Shown here: positions 34,196 through 43,304 of the stretch, one piece after another
How positions within the stretch are numbered: position 1 is the first letter of the stretch
How the letters are laid out: the number at the start of each line of letters is the position of its first letter
Assembly: GCF_002002925.1 (NCBI RefSeq)
Contig: NZ_CP019511.1
Location: 992,001-1,056,000 of the forward strand
Reading direction: 5' to 3'
Length of the DNA: 64,000 bases
Origin: Sphingomonas sp. LM7
Lineage (GTDB): Bacteria; Pseudomonadota; Alphaproteobacteria; Sphingomonadales; Sphingomonadaceae
Position numbers and translations under genes: made by a program
The notes under the pieces: model-generated
The model's input: only the letters and a program-made list of their open reading frames with translations
Databases searched by the model: none
Told to the model about the DNA's origin: nothing

Positions 34196-34890
34196 CAGGC
34201 GGGCTGGACTTCGGCCCAGACCGGCAGATGATCCGATGCGGTGCGCGAATTCAGGCTCTCATGCACCCCGGCCGCACCGATCGTCAGGTCGCGGCTTGCC
34301 ATGATCCGGTCGAGCCGCGCCATGGGGCGGCGGGCATGGAAGCTCTTGCCGGTATCGGCGAAGTGGAAATGCTGGGCGAAGTCGCGCAGGCAGCCGCTCT
34401 GCGCGCTCCATTCGTTGAGGTCACCCATCAGCACCGTCGGATATTGCTGCGCGCTGGCATTGAGGTGGGCGATGATCGCATGCGCCTGCCGCCGCCGCCA
34501 CAGACCCGACAGATCGAGGTGCATGCCGACGACGCGCAGCACCTGGCCGCGCACCCGGACATCGGCCATCACCGCGCCGCGCGGCTCGAGCGCCGGCAAG
34601 TGGATCGCCTCGCAATCGAGGATCTGGGCGTCCTTGCGCACGAGCAGCGCGTTGCCGTGCCAGCCCATCGAGCGCGCGCGCATCCCGAAGGTGATCGCCT
34701 TCCAGTCGCCATGTTCCGACAGCAGGTGGCTGGTCAGCACTGCCTCGCGCGTGCCGAAGCGGCGGTCGGCCTCCTGCAGCGCGATCACATCGGCATTGAC
34801 CTCGCACAGCACCTGCAGCGTGCGCTCGGGGCGGCGCCGGCGATCGGTGCCGATCGACTTGCGCATATTGTAGCTGGCAACCTTGATCAT
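34195..34890 (-). CDS. Endonuclease/exonuclease/phosphatase family protein
   Basis: A 231-residue metal-dependent hydrolase. The fold is seen from IKVASYNMRKSIGTDRRRR (Asn), VIALQEADRRFG (metal Glu), GMHLDLSGLWRRRQA, VLMGDLNEWSAQSG (Asp/Asn) and the final SDHLPVWAEV (Asp-His pair). The substrate could be nucleic acid, a phospholipid or an inositol phosphate; co-translation with a patatin-like gene leans towards phospholipid, but this is inference. Confidence 0.87.
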   Translation of the reverse strand: MIKVASYNMRKSIGTDRRRRPERTLQVLCEVNADVIALQEADRRFGTREAVLTSHLLSEHGDWKAITFGMRARSMGWHGNALLVRKDAQILDCEAIHLPALEPRGAVMADVRVRGQVLRVVGMHLDLSGLWRRRQAHAIIAHLNASAQQYPTVLMGDLNEWSAQSGCLRDFAQHFHFADTGKSFHARRPMARLDRIMASRDLTIGAAGVHESLNSRTASDHLPVWAEVQPA

Positions 34891-34932
34891 CTGTGCCCCT
34901 TATCGCGGGGCTTGGGGGGGCTGGGCAAGGGC

Positions 34933-35130
34933 CTAGCTCTGCGGGTTATCGCTGCGCTGGGTCGAAGCCTCCTGCGCGGCGGCGATCAGGCTGCGGCCGG
35001 TGGCGTCGGCGGCTTCGGGAGTCATCGAGATGGCGACTCCGTCCGGACCGTCGAGCAGCACCAGGCCCTGCTCGGCGCTGGCGATGCCGGGTTCGGATTC
35101 GGGCTCGTGGGAGGTGGGCTCTTCGCTCAT
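34933..35130 (-). CDS. 65-residue acidic small protein
   Basis: A soluble, acidic, Ser/Glu/Ala-rich protein: SEEPTSHEPESEPGIASAEQ, then LVLLDGPDGVAISMTPEAAD and a short helical end. GGGAGA lies ten bases before the ATG at 35130, and a perfect EcfG-type promoter lies 54 bases upstream. I know no family. A longer in-frame start at 35283 would read through the promoter and is rejected. Confidence 0.68.
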   Translation of the reverse strand: MSEEPTSHEPESEPGIASAEQGLVLLDGPDGVAISMTPEAADATGRSLIAAAQEASTQRSDNPQS

Positions 35131-35183
35131 CTTTGCGCTCTCCCTTTCGCGCTTGTTGCGCGTGATGCGACCGTGCGGGAAAG

Positions 35184-35208
35184 AACTCGGCAGCGCGGTG
35201 CCCGTTCC
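35184..35208 (-). promoter_or_regulatory. EcfG-type general stress promoter (GGAAC-N17-GTT)
   Basis: On the minus strand GGAAC (35208-35204) is followed after 17 bases by GTT (35186-35184). It precedes the 65-residue gene by 54 bases. The -35 element touches the end of the yjbR-like gene (stop at 35210). This is the third perfect site of this type in the window, again in front of a very small gene. Confidence 0.55.
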
Positions 35209-35209
35209 G

Positions 35210-35578
35210 TCAGCGTCCGCCGGCTTCGAGCAGTCGGCGCGGCGCGGCCAGTTCCCAGCTCCGCGCGAGGCGATCGCCGACAAGCGCCCAGTCGGTATCC
35301 TCGCCGCCGATCGCCAGCCCGACCCATTCGGCGCGGAAATAGGCGACGCGCGAATAGGCGTCGGGTGCCGCCTCGATCAGCATCCGCGCTTCCTCGGCGT
35401 CGGCGGTCTTGACGGCGACGATGGTGCGGCCGTCGCCATGATGGTCGTGGCGGAACTGCGCGAACATCCTGTCCGCAACGAAGAAGGTCGGCTGGCCGTG
35501 GCTGACGCGCTCCTCGGCCTCGGGCAGGTCGAGCGCGAGGCTGCGGACCTGGTCTAGCGGGGCAGCTGCTGGATCCAT
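35210..35578 (-). CDS. MmcQ/YjbR family protein
   Basis: A 122-residue protein of the MmcQ/YjbR fold. ALDLPEAEERVSHGQPTFFV and FRAEWVGLAIGG fit the family, which is often annotated as DNA-binding, with little functional proof. The start overlaps the end of purN by 25 bases on the same strand, indicating translational coupling. Confidence 0.88.
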   Translation of the reverse strand: MDPAAAPLDQVRSLALDLPEAEERVSHGQPTFFVADRMFAQFRHDHHGDGRTIVAVKTADAEEARMLIEAAPDAYSRVAYFRAEWVGLAIGGEDTDWALVGDRLARSWELAAPRRLLEAGGR

Positions 35579-36132
35579 TGCGCTACTACCCGCGGATAAA
35601 GGCGATGTTCCTCGCGCAGCACGCGCTCGGCCAGCGTTTCCGTAGTATCGCGCGCTTCGATCCGCACCTCGGCCTGGCCGAGAATCTCGCCGCCGTCGAG
35701 GTCCTCGGTGACGATATGGACCGAGCAGCCGGCCTCGCTGTCGCCCATCGCCAGCGCGCGGGCGTGGGTGTCGAGGCCCTTGTACTTCGGCAGCAGCGAG
35801 GGGTGGATATTGACGATCCGGCCCCGCCAGCGGGCGACGAAATCGTCCGAGAGCAGCCGCATATGGCCGGCGAGCGCGATCGCCTCGACTCCGGCGTCGC
35901 GCAGCGCGGCGTCGATCTTCGCTTCGTATTCCGGCTTGGGCATGCCCCTGGGCGATTGGGCGAAGGTGGCGATGCCATGCTCCTGCGCCCAGTGGAGGCC
36001 GGCGGCCTCGGGCTTGTCGCTGGCGACGAGGACGACTTCGTAGGGGCTATCCCCGGCGCGCGAGGCTTCGACCAGCGAAGCCATGTTCGAGCCGCGGCCG
36101 GAGATCAGGATGCCGAGCCTGCGCCTAGTCAC
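35554..36132 (-). CDS. purN: Phosphoribosylglycinamide formyltransferase
   Basis: A 192-residue enzyme that formylates GAR using 10-formyl-THF in purine synthesis. [16 protein letters not shown] is the phosphate loop; the catalytic Asn-His-Asp set is in [20 protein letters not shown] and [20 protein letters not shown]. It overlaps purM by eight bases and the YjbR-like gene by 25, so the order purM-purN-yjbR is one unit. Confidence 0.96.
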   Translation of the reverse strand: MTRRRLGILISGRGSNMASLVEASRAGDSPYEVVLVASDKPEAAGLHWAQEHGIATFAQSPRGMPKPEYEAKIDAALRDAGVEAIALAGHMRLLSDDFVARWRGRIVNIHPSLLPKYKGLDTHARALAMGDSEAGCSVHIVTEDLDGGEILGQAEVRIEARDTTETLAERVLREEHRLYPRVVAQWIQQLPR

Positions 36133-37219
36133 TATGCGTCGCGGTCCAGTCGGCGCGTGCGCTCCACGTCTCGGCGGGGCCGAACACCGTGCAGCCGCGC
36201 TGGCCGTCCTCGACCACGCCGATGCGGAACACCGTTTCGCCGGCTTCGGTCAGCTCGGCGGCAATCGCATCGGCATCCCGCGCTGCCACCGCCGCGACCA
36301 TGCCGATCCCGCAATTGAAGGTCCGCGCCATTTCCTCGGGCTCGATATTCCCCTGTGCCTGGAGGAACGCCATCAGCCGCGGCAGCGGCCAGGCGCTCGC
36401 ATCGATGCGGGCGTGGCAATTCTCGGGAAGCACGCGCGGCACATTTTCGAGCAGCCCGCCGCCGGTGATATGCGCGAGGCCATGGATCGCGCCCTTGCGC
36501 AGCTGGGGCAACAGGCTGGCGACATAGATGCGCGTAGGCGCCATCAGTGCGTCGAGCAGGATCACGTCCTGGTCGAACACCGCCGGGCGATCGAGCTTCC
36601 AGCCCTTGTCCGCAGCGAGTCGGCGGACCAGCGAGAAGCCGTTCGAGTGGATGCCGGTCGAGGCGAGCCCGAGCAGCACGTCGCCCGGGCGGATCGCGCT
36701 GCCGTCCAGCAGTTGCTCGCGCTCGACTGCGCCGACGCAGAAGCCGGCCAGGTCGTAATCGCCCTCGGCATACATGCCCGGCATCTCGGCGGTCTCGCCG
36801 CCGATCAGCGCGCAGCCGGCCTGGCGGCAGCCCTCGGCGATCGAAGCGATGACGCGCTCGGCGGTCTCGGGAACCAGCTTCCCGCTGGCATAATAATCGA
36901 GGAAGAACAAAGGCTCGGCGCCCTGGACGACGAGATCGTTGGCGCACATCGCGACCAGATCCACGCCGACGCCGTCATGCGCGTCATGCTCGATCGCGAG
37001 CTTCAACTTGGTGCCGACGCCGTCGTTCGCCGCGACCAGCAGCGGATCGCTGAACCCGGCCGCCTTGAGGTCGAACACCCCGCCAAACCCGCCCAGCGCG
37101 GCGTCGGCGCCGGGGCGGCGGGTGGATTTGGCCAGCGGGCCGATGGCGCGCACCAGCGCATTGCCGGCCGCGATCGAGACACCCGCCTGGGCGTAGGTGT
37201 AACCTTTGGGTTCGCTCAT
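36125..37219 (-). CDS. purM: Phosphoribosylformylglycinamidine cyclo-ligase (AIR synthetase)
   Basis: A 364-residue enzyme of purine synthesis. [18 protein letters not shown] at the start, [40 protein letters not shown] and the ligand loop [18 protein letters not shown] are the family signatures. The start at 37219 (ATG) is supported by the family N-terminus. A family C repeat lies just upstream. Confidence 0.96.
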   Translation of the reverse strand: MSEPKGYTYAQAGVSIAAGNALVRAIGPLAKSTRRPGADAALGGFGGVFDLKAAGFSDPLLVAANDGVGTKLKLAIEHDAHDGVGVDLVAMCANDLVVQGAEPLFFLDYYASGKLVPETAERVIASIAEGCRQAGCALIGGETAEMPGMYAEGDYDLAGFCVGAVEREQLLDGSAIRPGDVLLGLASTGIHSNGFSLVRRLAADKGWKLDRPAVFDQDVILLDALMAPTRIYVASLLPQLRKGAIHGLAHITGGGLLENVPRVLPENCHARIDASAWPLPRLMAFLQAQGNIEPEEMARTFNCGIGMVAAVAARDADAIAAELTEAGETVFRIGVVEDGQRGCTVFGPAETWSARADWTATHSD

Positions 37220-37250
37220 GCGGCAAGCGCTTAGCGCCGACTTCTTCTTT

Positions 37251-37358
37251 CGTCACCCCGGCCGTGTGCCGGGGTCCCCCCGTCCGCGCACGAAAAGCAG
37301 GAAGTTCCAGGTGCTGGGCAAGCCGCACGGTGGACCCCGGCACAAGGCTGGGGTGACG
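37251..37358. repeat. Intergenic palindromic repeat, family C, copy 2
   Basis: A 108-base element with inverted arms 37251-37277 (CGTCACCCCGGCCGTGTGCC onward) and 37329-37358 (GGTGGACCCCGGCACAAGGC then TGGGGTGACG). The spacer has CGAAAAGCAGGAAGTTCCAG, related to copy 1 at 17212. It fills most of the 204-base divergent gap between purM and the next gene. Confidence 0.88.
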
Positions 37359-37423
37359 CTGAAGAATATCCGACGAGGATACTTCTTGGATTTCCACGCC
37401 CGCTTCGCCAAAAGGGCGGCCGC

Positions 37424-38710
37424 ATGCAGTTGTCCCGCATTTCGCTCACCATCGGTCTTGCCGGCGCGCTCGCACTTGCGGGGGCGGGCGTGGTGTTGGC
37501 CCAGGGAGACGGCGGCGGCGCCAGTGCCGTGCCGATCGATGCCTCGGGCAGCTTCGAAGTCTCCGGCGTCCAGGTCGATATCAAGGGCAAGGATGCCGAC
37601 ACCGCGCGCCAGGGCGGCTGGCGACTCGCCCAGCGCAAGGGCTGGGAGATGCTCTCCGAGCGGCTCACCGGCAAGAAATCGACGCTCAGCGATTCGGCGC
37701 TCGACGCCCTGGTCACCAGCATCGTCGTCGAACGCGAGCAGATCGGCCCGACGCGTTACATCGCCCGATTGGGCGTGCTGTTCGATCGCGGCAAGGCCGG
37801 TTCGATCCTCGGCGTATCCACTGCGGTGACGCGCTCGTCGCCGATGCTGCTCGTCCCGCTCGAATTCTCGGGCGGCGCGGGCCGCGTGTTCGAGCGCGAG
37901 ACCGCCTGGTCGCGCGCGTGGAACCGCTTCCGCAGCGGCGGCAGCACGATCGACTATGTCCGGCTGCGCGCCACCGGCCCCGACGCGATGCTGGTCAACG
38001 CCGGCCAGACGCTGCGGCGCGGGCGCAATTGGTGGCGCACAGTGCTCGACCAATATGGCGCCTCCGACGTTCTCGTCGCCGAAGTGCAGTTGCGCCGCGA
38101 ATATCCCGGCGGACCGATCATCGGCATGTTCGCGGCGAGCCATGGCCCCGATCGCCGGCCGATCACCAGCTTCGCGTTGCGCGTCGACAATGGCGATTCG
38201 CTCGATGCGCTGCTCGACGCGGGAATCCAGCGGCTCGACCAGGCCTATCAAAAGGCGCTCGCCTCGGGCCTGCTCCACACCGATCCGCTGCTCGCAACCC
38301 GGCCGCCGCGCGTGAAGACGCCGGAAGAACTCGCCGCGGAAGCCGAAGCAGCCGCCGCGGCCGAGGCCGCAGCGCTGGAACCGTCCCCGAGCGCCACCAG
38401 CGCGACGACCGCAAGCTTCACCGTGCAGATCGAGACGCCGAGCGCCGCCGTGCTCACTGCCTCCGAATCGGCGGTGCGCAGCGTGCCCGGCGTGCGATCG
38501 GCAGTCACTTCCAGCTTGGCGCTGGGCGGGATCTCGGTGATGCGGGTGTCCTATGACGGCCCGATCGGCAGCCTGCGTGCGGCGCTCGAAGGGCGCGGCT
38601 GGCAGGTGCAGGAAGGCCCCGGCGTGCTCGTCATTCGCCGCGCCGGCGGGTCGAGGCCGCCCGCCGCCGCGCCGTCGCCCCAGCCCACGAGCACCCCGGC
38701 CGGCAAATGA
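37424..38710 (+). CDS. DUF2066-like exported protein
   Basis: A 428-residue exported protein. Residues 1-27 form a signal peptide (LTIGLAGALALAGAGVVLAQ). The domain that follows (FEVSGVQVDIKGKDADTARQ, GWRLAQRKGWEMLSERLTG) looks like the DUF2066 type, and near the C-terminus VTSSLALGGISVMRVSYDG resembles a small heavy-metal-associated fold without its cysteines. A Pro/Ala-rich tail follows. It overlaps hdaA (ATGA), an arrangement I associate with purM-DUF2066-hda neighbourhoods in other Proteobacteria. Confidence 0.75.
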   Translation: MQLSRISLTIGLAGALALAGAGVVLAQGDGGGASAVPIDASGSFEVSGVQVDIKGKDADTARQGGWRLAQRKGWEMLSERLTGKKSTLSDSALDALVTSIVVEREQIGPTRYIARLGVLFDRGKAGSILGVSTAVTRSSPMLLVPLEFSGGAGRVFERETAWSRAWNRFRSGGSTIDYVRLRATGPDAMLVNAGQTLRRGRNWWRTVLDQYGASDVLVAEVQLRREYPGGPIIGMFAASHGPDRRPITSFALRVDNGDSLDALLDAGIQRLDQAYQKALASGLLHTDPLLATRPPRVKTPEELAAEAEAAAAAEAAALEPSPSATSATTASFTVQIETPSAAVLTASESAVRSVPGVRSAVTSSLALGGISVMRVSYDGPIGSLRAALEGRGWQVQEGPGVLVIRRAGGSRPPAAAPSPQPTSTPAGK

Positions 38711-39315
38711 GCCAGCTGCGCCTGCCGCTCGGACTGCCCGAAGCGCGCGAGACGGAATTCCTTGTCGGCGATTCGAACGCGCGGGCAGTTCACCAGCTCG
38801 AACATTGGGCGACCTGGCCGGTGATGTCGGCGCTGCTGGTCGGCCCGCGCAAATCGGGCCGCAGCCTGCTCGCCCGCGTGTTCGCGGCCAAGAGCGGCGG
38901 ACGGATCTTCGACGATGCCGATCGCGCGAAGGAAGCCGATGTCTTCCACGCCTGGAACCAGGCGCAGCAGGAACGCCGGCCGCTGCTGATCGTCGCCGAG
39001 GCCGCGCCGCCGGCCTGGGACGTAAAGCTGCCCGATCTGCGCTCGCGGCTCGCAGCCTCGCCCCTGCTCGAAATCGGCGCGCCCGACGACGTGCTGATGC
39101 CTCAGCTCATCGAACGCGCCTTTGAGCGGCATCTGCTCCATGCCAAGCCCGAAGTCATCGCATGGCTTTCGAAGCGGATCGAGCGCAGCCATGTGGCGAT
39201 CCTGCGCGTTGCGGATGTGCTGGAGATGGAGGCGGTGGACAATCGCCTATCGATCCCGGCGATGCGTGCCGTGCTCGCGGCAAATGGTCTCATAACCGAA
39301 ACGGACGAACCCTAG
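38707..39315 (+). CDS. hdaA: DnaA-related regulator of replication initiation (HdaA-like)
   Basis: A 202-residue AAA+ protein resembling DnaA domain III. It begins with a short clamp-binding-like motif (MSQLRLPLGL), then has the P-loop as LLVGPRKSGRSLLARVFA, with Arg in place of the usual Lys as often in Hda, and the DnaA-like end LIERAFERHLLHAKPEVIAW followed by ERSHVAILRVADVLE. Hda with the sliding clamp converts DnaA-ATP to DnaA-ADP. ATGA overlap upstream and a four-base gap to ppk1 downstream place it in an operon with polyphosphate genes. Confidence 0.85.
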   Translation: MSQLRLPLGLPEARETEFLVGDSNARAVHQLEHWATWPVMSALLVGPRKSGRSLLARVFAAKSGGRIFDDADRAKEADVFHAWNQAQQERRPLLIVAEAAPPAWDVKLPDLRSRLAASPLLEIGAPDDVLMPQLIERAFERHLLHAKPEVIAWLSKRIERSHVAILRVADVLEMEAVDNRLSIPAMRAVLAANGLITETDEP

Positions 39316-39318
39316 GGA

Positions 39319-41502
39319 ATGACCAAGGCAGCACGAAAGCAGGCCGCAGGGGGCGTTCCGATGACCGATCAACCGGCCGAGACCGGCAAGCGTTACTTCA
39401 ATCGCGAGCTGAGCTGGCTCGCGTTCAATCGCCGCGTGATGGAAGAGGCGTGCAATCCGGCACACCCCCTGCTTGAGCGGCTGCGCTTCCTGTCGATCTC
39501 GGGTTCGAACTTCGACGAGTTCTTCATGGTGCGCGTCGCCGGCCTGATGGGGCAGCAGCTCCAGCGAGTCGAGGCGCGCTCGGCCGACGGGTTGACGCCC
39601 AGCCAGCAGCTCGTCGCGATTTCCGACGAGGCCGAAATCCTTGCCGACAGCCAGCAAAGCGTATGGCACGACATTCGCGCCAAGCTTGCCGAAGTCGACA
39701 TCCATGTCCTCGAAGCCGATGCGATCGAGGACGAGACCGCGGCCTGGCTGGAAAATCATTTTCGCGAGCAGATCTTCCCGATCCTGACGCCGCAGGCGCT
39801 CGACCCCGCACACCCGTTTCCATTCATCCCCAATCAGGGATCGAGCGCGATCTTCGATCTCGTCCGGCGATCGGACCGCGAGCCGATCCGCGAGCTGGTG
39901 CTGCTGCCGACGACGATGCCGCGCTTCGTGCGGCTACCGGGCGAACCGGCGCGCTATGTCGCAGTCGAGACGGTGCTCAAGCGCTTCTCGCACCTGCTCT
40001 TCCCCGGCTACGACGTGCTCGGATCGGCGGCGTTCCGGGTGCTGCGCGACAGCGATCTCGAAATCGAAGAAGAGGCCGAAGACCTCGTCATGACCTTCCG
40101 CTCGGCGATCAAGCGCCGGCGGCGGGGCAGGGTGATCCGTCTCGAAATGGAAGACGGCATAGCGCCGGAGCTCGAAGCGGTGCTCAAGGAGGAGCTGGGC
40201 GGCAGCGAAGCTCTACTTACCGAAACCGGCGGCTTCCTCGGCATCGGCGATCTCTCCGCCTTGGTCGATGAGGATCGGCCCGACTTGAAGTTCACGCCCT
40301 TCGTTGCGCGCTTTCCCGAGCGGATCCGCGAATATGGGGGCGATTGCTTCGCGGCGATCCGCGCCAAGGATATCGTCGTCCACCATCCCTATGAGAGCTT
40401 CGACGTGGTGCTCTCGTTCCTTGGTCAGGCCGCCAGCGATCCCGACGTGGTCGCGATCAAGCAGACCCTCTACCGCGCCGGCAAGCAGCCCGCAGTGATC
40501 AATGCGCTGATCGCCGCGGCGGAGGCAGGCAAGTCGGTCACTGCGGTGGTCGAGCTCAAGGCGCGGTTCGACGAGGAGCAGAACCTCTATTGGGCGACCG
40601 CGCTGGAGCGCGCCGGCGTCCAGGTCGTCTATGGCTTCATCGACTGGAAGACCCACGCCAAGGTGTCGATGGTGGTGCGGCGCGAGGGCGGGCAGTTCCG
40701 CACCTATTGCCACTTCGGCACGGGCAATTATCACCCGATCACCGCGCGCATCTATACCGATCTCAGCTTCTTCACTGCCGATCCGCGGCTTGGGCGCGAT
40801 GCGGCGCAGCTGTTCAACTACGTCACCGGCTATGTCGAGCCCGAGTCGCTCAACCTGCTCAACATCAGCCCGCGCGATCTGCGCAATCAGCTGGTGGCGC
40901 TGATCGACGCGGAGATCGTCCATGCCCGCGCCGGAAGGCCGGGGGCGATCTGGGCGAAGATGAATTCGGTCGTCGATCCCGCAGTGATCGAGAAACTGTA
41001 CGAGGCGAGCGGGGCAGGCGTGGAGATCGACTTGATCATCCGCGGCATCTGCTGCCTGCGCCCCGGCGTGCCCGGTCTGTCCGAGAATATCCGGGTCAAG
41101 TCGATCGTCGGGCGCTTCCTCGAGCACAGTCGGATCTGGGCGTTCGGCAACGGCGAGGGGCTTCCCAGCGATGCCGCCAAGGTGTTCATCTCCTCGGCAG
41201 ACTGGATGCCGCGCAACTTCGACCGCCGAGTCGAATTCATGCTGCCGATCCTCAACAAGACGGTACACGATCAGGTGGTCGATCAGGTGATGGTCGCGAA
41301 CCTGCTCGATGACGAGCAGAGCTGGCAGCTCCAGCCCGACGGCCGCTATGCACGTGTCGAAAAGGGCAGCGAGCCGTTCAACCTCCATCATTATTTCATG
41401 ACCAACCCCTCGCTTTCGGGACGCGGCGCCGCGCTCGAAAAGCGCAAGCCGGTGCCCAAGCTGTCGCTCAAGCGGCGGCGGGCGCCGAAAAAGGAAACCT
41501 GA
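39319..41502 (+). CDS. ppk1: Polyphosphate kinase 1
   Basis: A 727-residue enzyme that builds polyphosphate from ATP. The N-terminus FNRELSWLAFNRRVMEEACN, the autophosphorylated His region WKTHAKVSMVVRREGGQFRT, CHFGTGNYHP, and IKQTLYRAG are diagnostic. The start is at 39319; the second in-frame ATG at 39361 (MTDQPAETGKRYFNRELSWL) is closer to the family N-terminus and is an alternative. It is directly followed by the exopolyphosphatase, so synthesis and breakdown are coexpressed. Confidence 0.96.
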   Translation: MTKAARKQAAGGVPMTDQPAETGKRYFNRELSWLAFNRRVMEEACNPAHPLLERLRFLSISGSNFDEFFMVRVAGLMGQQLQRVEARSADGLTPSQQLVAISDEAEILADSQQSVWHDIRAKLAEVDIHVLEADAIEDETAAWLENHFREQIFPILTPQALDPAHPFPFIPNQGSSAIFDLVRRSDREPIRELVLLPTTMPRFVRLPGEPARYVAVETVLKRFSHLLFPGYDVLGSAAFRVLRDSDLEIEEEAEDLVMTFRSAIKRRRRGRVIRLEMEDGIAPELEAVLKEELGGSEALLTETGGFLGIGDLSALVDEDRPDLKFTPFVARFPERIREYGGDCFAAIRAKDIVVHHPYESFDVVLSFLGQAASDPDVVAIKQTLYRAGKQPAVINALIAAAEAGKSVTAVVELKARFDEEQNLYWATALERAGVQVVYGFIDWKTHAKVSMVVRREGGQFRTYCHFGTGNYHPITARIYTDLSFFTADPRLGRDAAQLFNYVTGYVEPESLNLLNISPRDLRNQLVALIDAEIVHARAGRPGAIWAKMNSVVDPAVIEKLYEASGAGVEIDLIIRGICCLRPGVPGLSENIRVKSIVGRFLEHSRIWAFGNGEGLPSDAAKVFISSADWMPRNFDRRVEFMLPILNKTVHDQVVDQVMVANLLDDEQSWQLQPDGRYARVEKGSEPFNLHHYFMTNPSLSGRGAALEKRKPVPKLSLKRRRAPKKET

Positions 41503-41506
41503 ATAT

Positions 41507-43000
41507 ATGGCCACGCTTCTCCGCAAGCCGGAGCAACGCGCTGCGCCTGCCAAGGCCCGCAATGCGATCATCGATATCGGGTCGAACTCGGTTCGCCTCG
41601 TCGTCTACGAAGGCGCGGCGCGGCTCCCCGCGGTGCTGTTCAACGAGAAGGTGATGGCTGGGCTCGGCCGGGCGCTGAGCGAGACCGGGGCGATCGACAA
41701 GGGCGGGCTCAAGCGGGCGCGCGCGGCGCTGTCGCGCTTCGCCGCGCTGGCGCGCGAAATGCAGGTCAGCGAGCTTCGCACGGTCGCGACTGCCGCGGTG
41801 CGCGATGCTTCGAACGGCGGTGAGCTCATCCACGCCGCCGAAAAGCTCGGGCTGGAAGTCGAGCTGCTCTCGGGCGTCGAAGAGGCGATGGCATCTGGGA
41901 TGGGCGTGCTTTCGGGCATCCCCGAGGCCGATGGCGTGGTCGGCGATCTCGGTGGCGGCAGCCTCGAGCTGGTGCGCGTGGTTGCGGGGACGGTCACCGA
42001 TCGCGTGTCGTTTCCGCTTGGCGTCCTCCGCCTCGGTGCGATCCGCGCGGAGGGCAAGGACGCGCTCGACCGGCGCGTGGCCAAGCTGATCGCCGATTCG
42101 GGCTGGGCCGGGCGCGGCAAGGGCTTGCCTTTCTATCTGGTCGGCGGCTCGTGGCGCGCGCTGGCGCGGCTCGACATGCACCAGACCGACTATCCGTTGC
42201 CGGTGGTGCACCAATATCCGATCGCGCTGGAACGAGTCGGCGTGCTGCAGCAGATCCTCACCGAAATCCCTAAGGCCGAGCTCAAGGCGATCCCCGACAT
42301 TTCGGGCGCGCGCATTCCGACATTGCCCGACGCGACGGCGCTGCTGGCCAGCGTGCTCAAGCATCTCGGCAGCAGCGGCAGCATGGTCTCGGCCTATGGG
42401 TTGCGCGAAGGGCTGCTCTATCAGCGCCTCACGCCGGAGCAGCGCCGCGAGGACCCGCTGATCGCCGCGGCGCGCGACGAGGGCGAGCGCTCGGGCCGTT
42501 TTCCGGAGCACGGCGACGTCATCGATGCCTGGATCGCGCCTTTGTTCGACGATGCGCCCGATCGGGCGCGGATCCGCCATGCCGCGTGCCTGCTCGCCGA
42601 TGTCGGTTGGCGCGCGAATCCCGAATTTCGCGCCGAACGCGGCATGGAGATCGCGTTGCACGGCAATTGGGTCGCAATCGACGCCATCGGGCGCGCAGTC
42701 CTCGCCCAGTCACTCTACACATCCCTAGGCGGCGGCCTCGGCACCCCCGCGCAGCTGGAGCAGCTCGCCGACCAGGCTTCTTTGGAGCGCGCGCGGCTCT
42801 GGGGTCTCGCGATCCGGCTCGGCCAGCGGCTGAGCGGTGGTGTCGCGGCACCGCTCAGGCGGTCGCACGTCGCGCTGGAGGACGGAACGCTGGCGCTGTC
42901 GCTCGAACCGACGGACGAGGCCCTGTATGGCGAAGCAGTCGAGAAGCGTCACAAGGCGCTGGCGGCCGCATTCGGGCGCGAGCCCGTGCTCGAAGTCTAG
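41507..43000 (+). CDS. ppx: Exopolyphosphatase (Ppx/GppA family)
   Basis: A 497-residue enzyme that removes terminal phosphates from polyphosphate, or (as GppA) pppGpp. The ASKHA fold is marked by IIDIGSNSVRLVVYEGAARL and VVGDLGGGSLELVRVV; the acidic catalytic Glu region is at LSGVEEAMASGMGVLSG. The C-terminal HD-like helical domain is present. It lies four bases after ppk1. A GC hairpin without T-run (43008-43024, arms GCGGCTG/CAGCCGC) separates it from the convergent I78-like gene. Confidence 0.93.
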   Translation: MATLLRKPEQRAAPAKARNAIIDIGSNSVRLVVYEGAARLPAVLFNEKVMAGLGRALSETGAIDKGGLKRARAALSRFAALAREMQVSELRTVATAAVRDASNGGELIHAAEKLGLEVELLSGVEEAMASGMGVLSGIPEADGVVGDLGGGSLELVRVVAGTVTDRVSFPLGVLRLGAIRAEGKDALDRRVAKLIADSGWAGRGKGLPFYLVGGSWRALARLDMHQTDYPLPVVHQYPIALERVGVLQQILTEIPKAELKAIPDISGARIPTLPDATALLASVLKHLGSSGSMVSAYGLREGLLYQRLTPEQRREDPLIAAARDEGERSGRFPEHGDVIDAWIAPLFDDAPDRARIRHAACLLADVGWRANPEFRAERGMEIALHGNWVAIDAIGRAVLAQSLYTSLGGGLGTPAQLEQLADQASLERARLWGLAIRLGQRLSGGVAAPLRRSHVALEDGTLALSLEPTDEALYGEAVEKRHKALAAAFGREPVLEV

Positions 43001-43016
43001 CCCGAGGGCGGCTGGG

Positions 43017-43304
43017 TCAGCCGCAGCCGGCCCGCGTGATCTTGCCGCTGGCGTCGGTGTACAGATTGAGCCGGTCTACCCGGAAATCCATGGTCGCTAC
43101 CGAATCGGGCGCAAGCCAGCGCACGCTCTTCGCGCCGGACAGGCGCAGTGCTTCTGCCTCGACTGCGGCGCTGCGCGTCTTGCCGACCAACGTGTCCAGC
43201 TTCGCCGCGTTGCACTCGACGCCCGGCGCGTCGGTGGCAGGCGGCAGGGTCTGCATGCAGCCCATCGTCGTGAAGGCGAGGGCGGGAAGGACGAGGCGGA
43301 TCAT
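43017..43304 (-). CDS. Peptidase inhibitor I78-like exported protein
   Basis: A 95-residue exported protein. A hydrophobic start (LVLPALAFTTMGC) with Cys resembles a lipoprotein signal, though the lipobox is imperfect. The core has CNAAKLDTLVGKTRSAAVEA, SVRWLAPDSVATMDFRVDRL and the end DASGKITRAGCG, the I78 family pattern (small serine-protease inhibitors). The ATG overlaps the rnd stop (ATGA). Confidence 0.82.
   Translation of the reverse strand: MIRLVLPALAFTTMGCMQTLPPATDAPGVECNAAKLDTLVGKTRSAAVEAEALRLSGAKSVRWLAPDSVATMDFRVDRLNLYTDASGKITRAGCG

Noticed and set aside
31985..34231. 748-codon open frame opposite the patatin-like gene
   Set aside because: Antisense to a gene with clear catalytic motifs; no recognisable domain or ribosome-binding site.
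31907..34890. Anti-phage defence operon of the CBASS type based on the patatin-like gene
   Set aside because: No nucleotidyltransferase, ubiquitin-like or sensor genes adjoin; the patatin belongs to a large housekeeping-like group.
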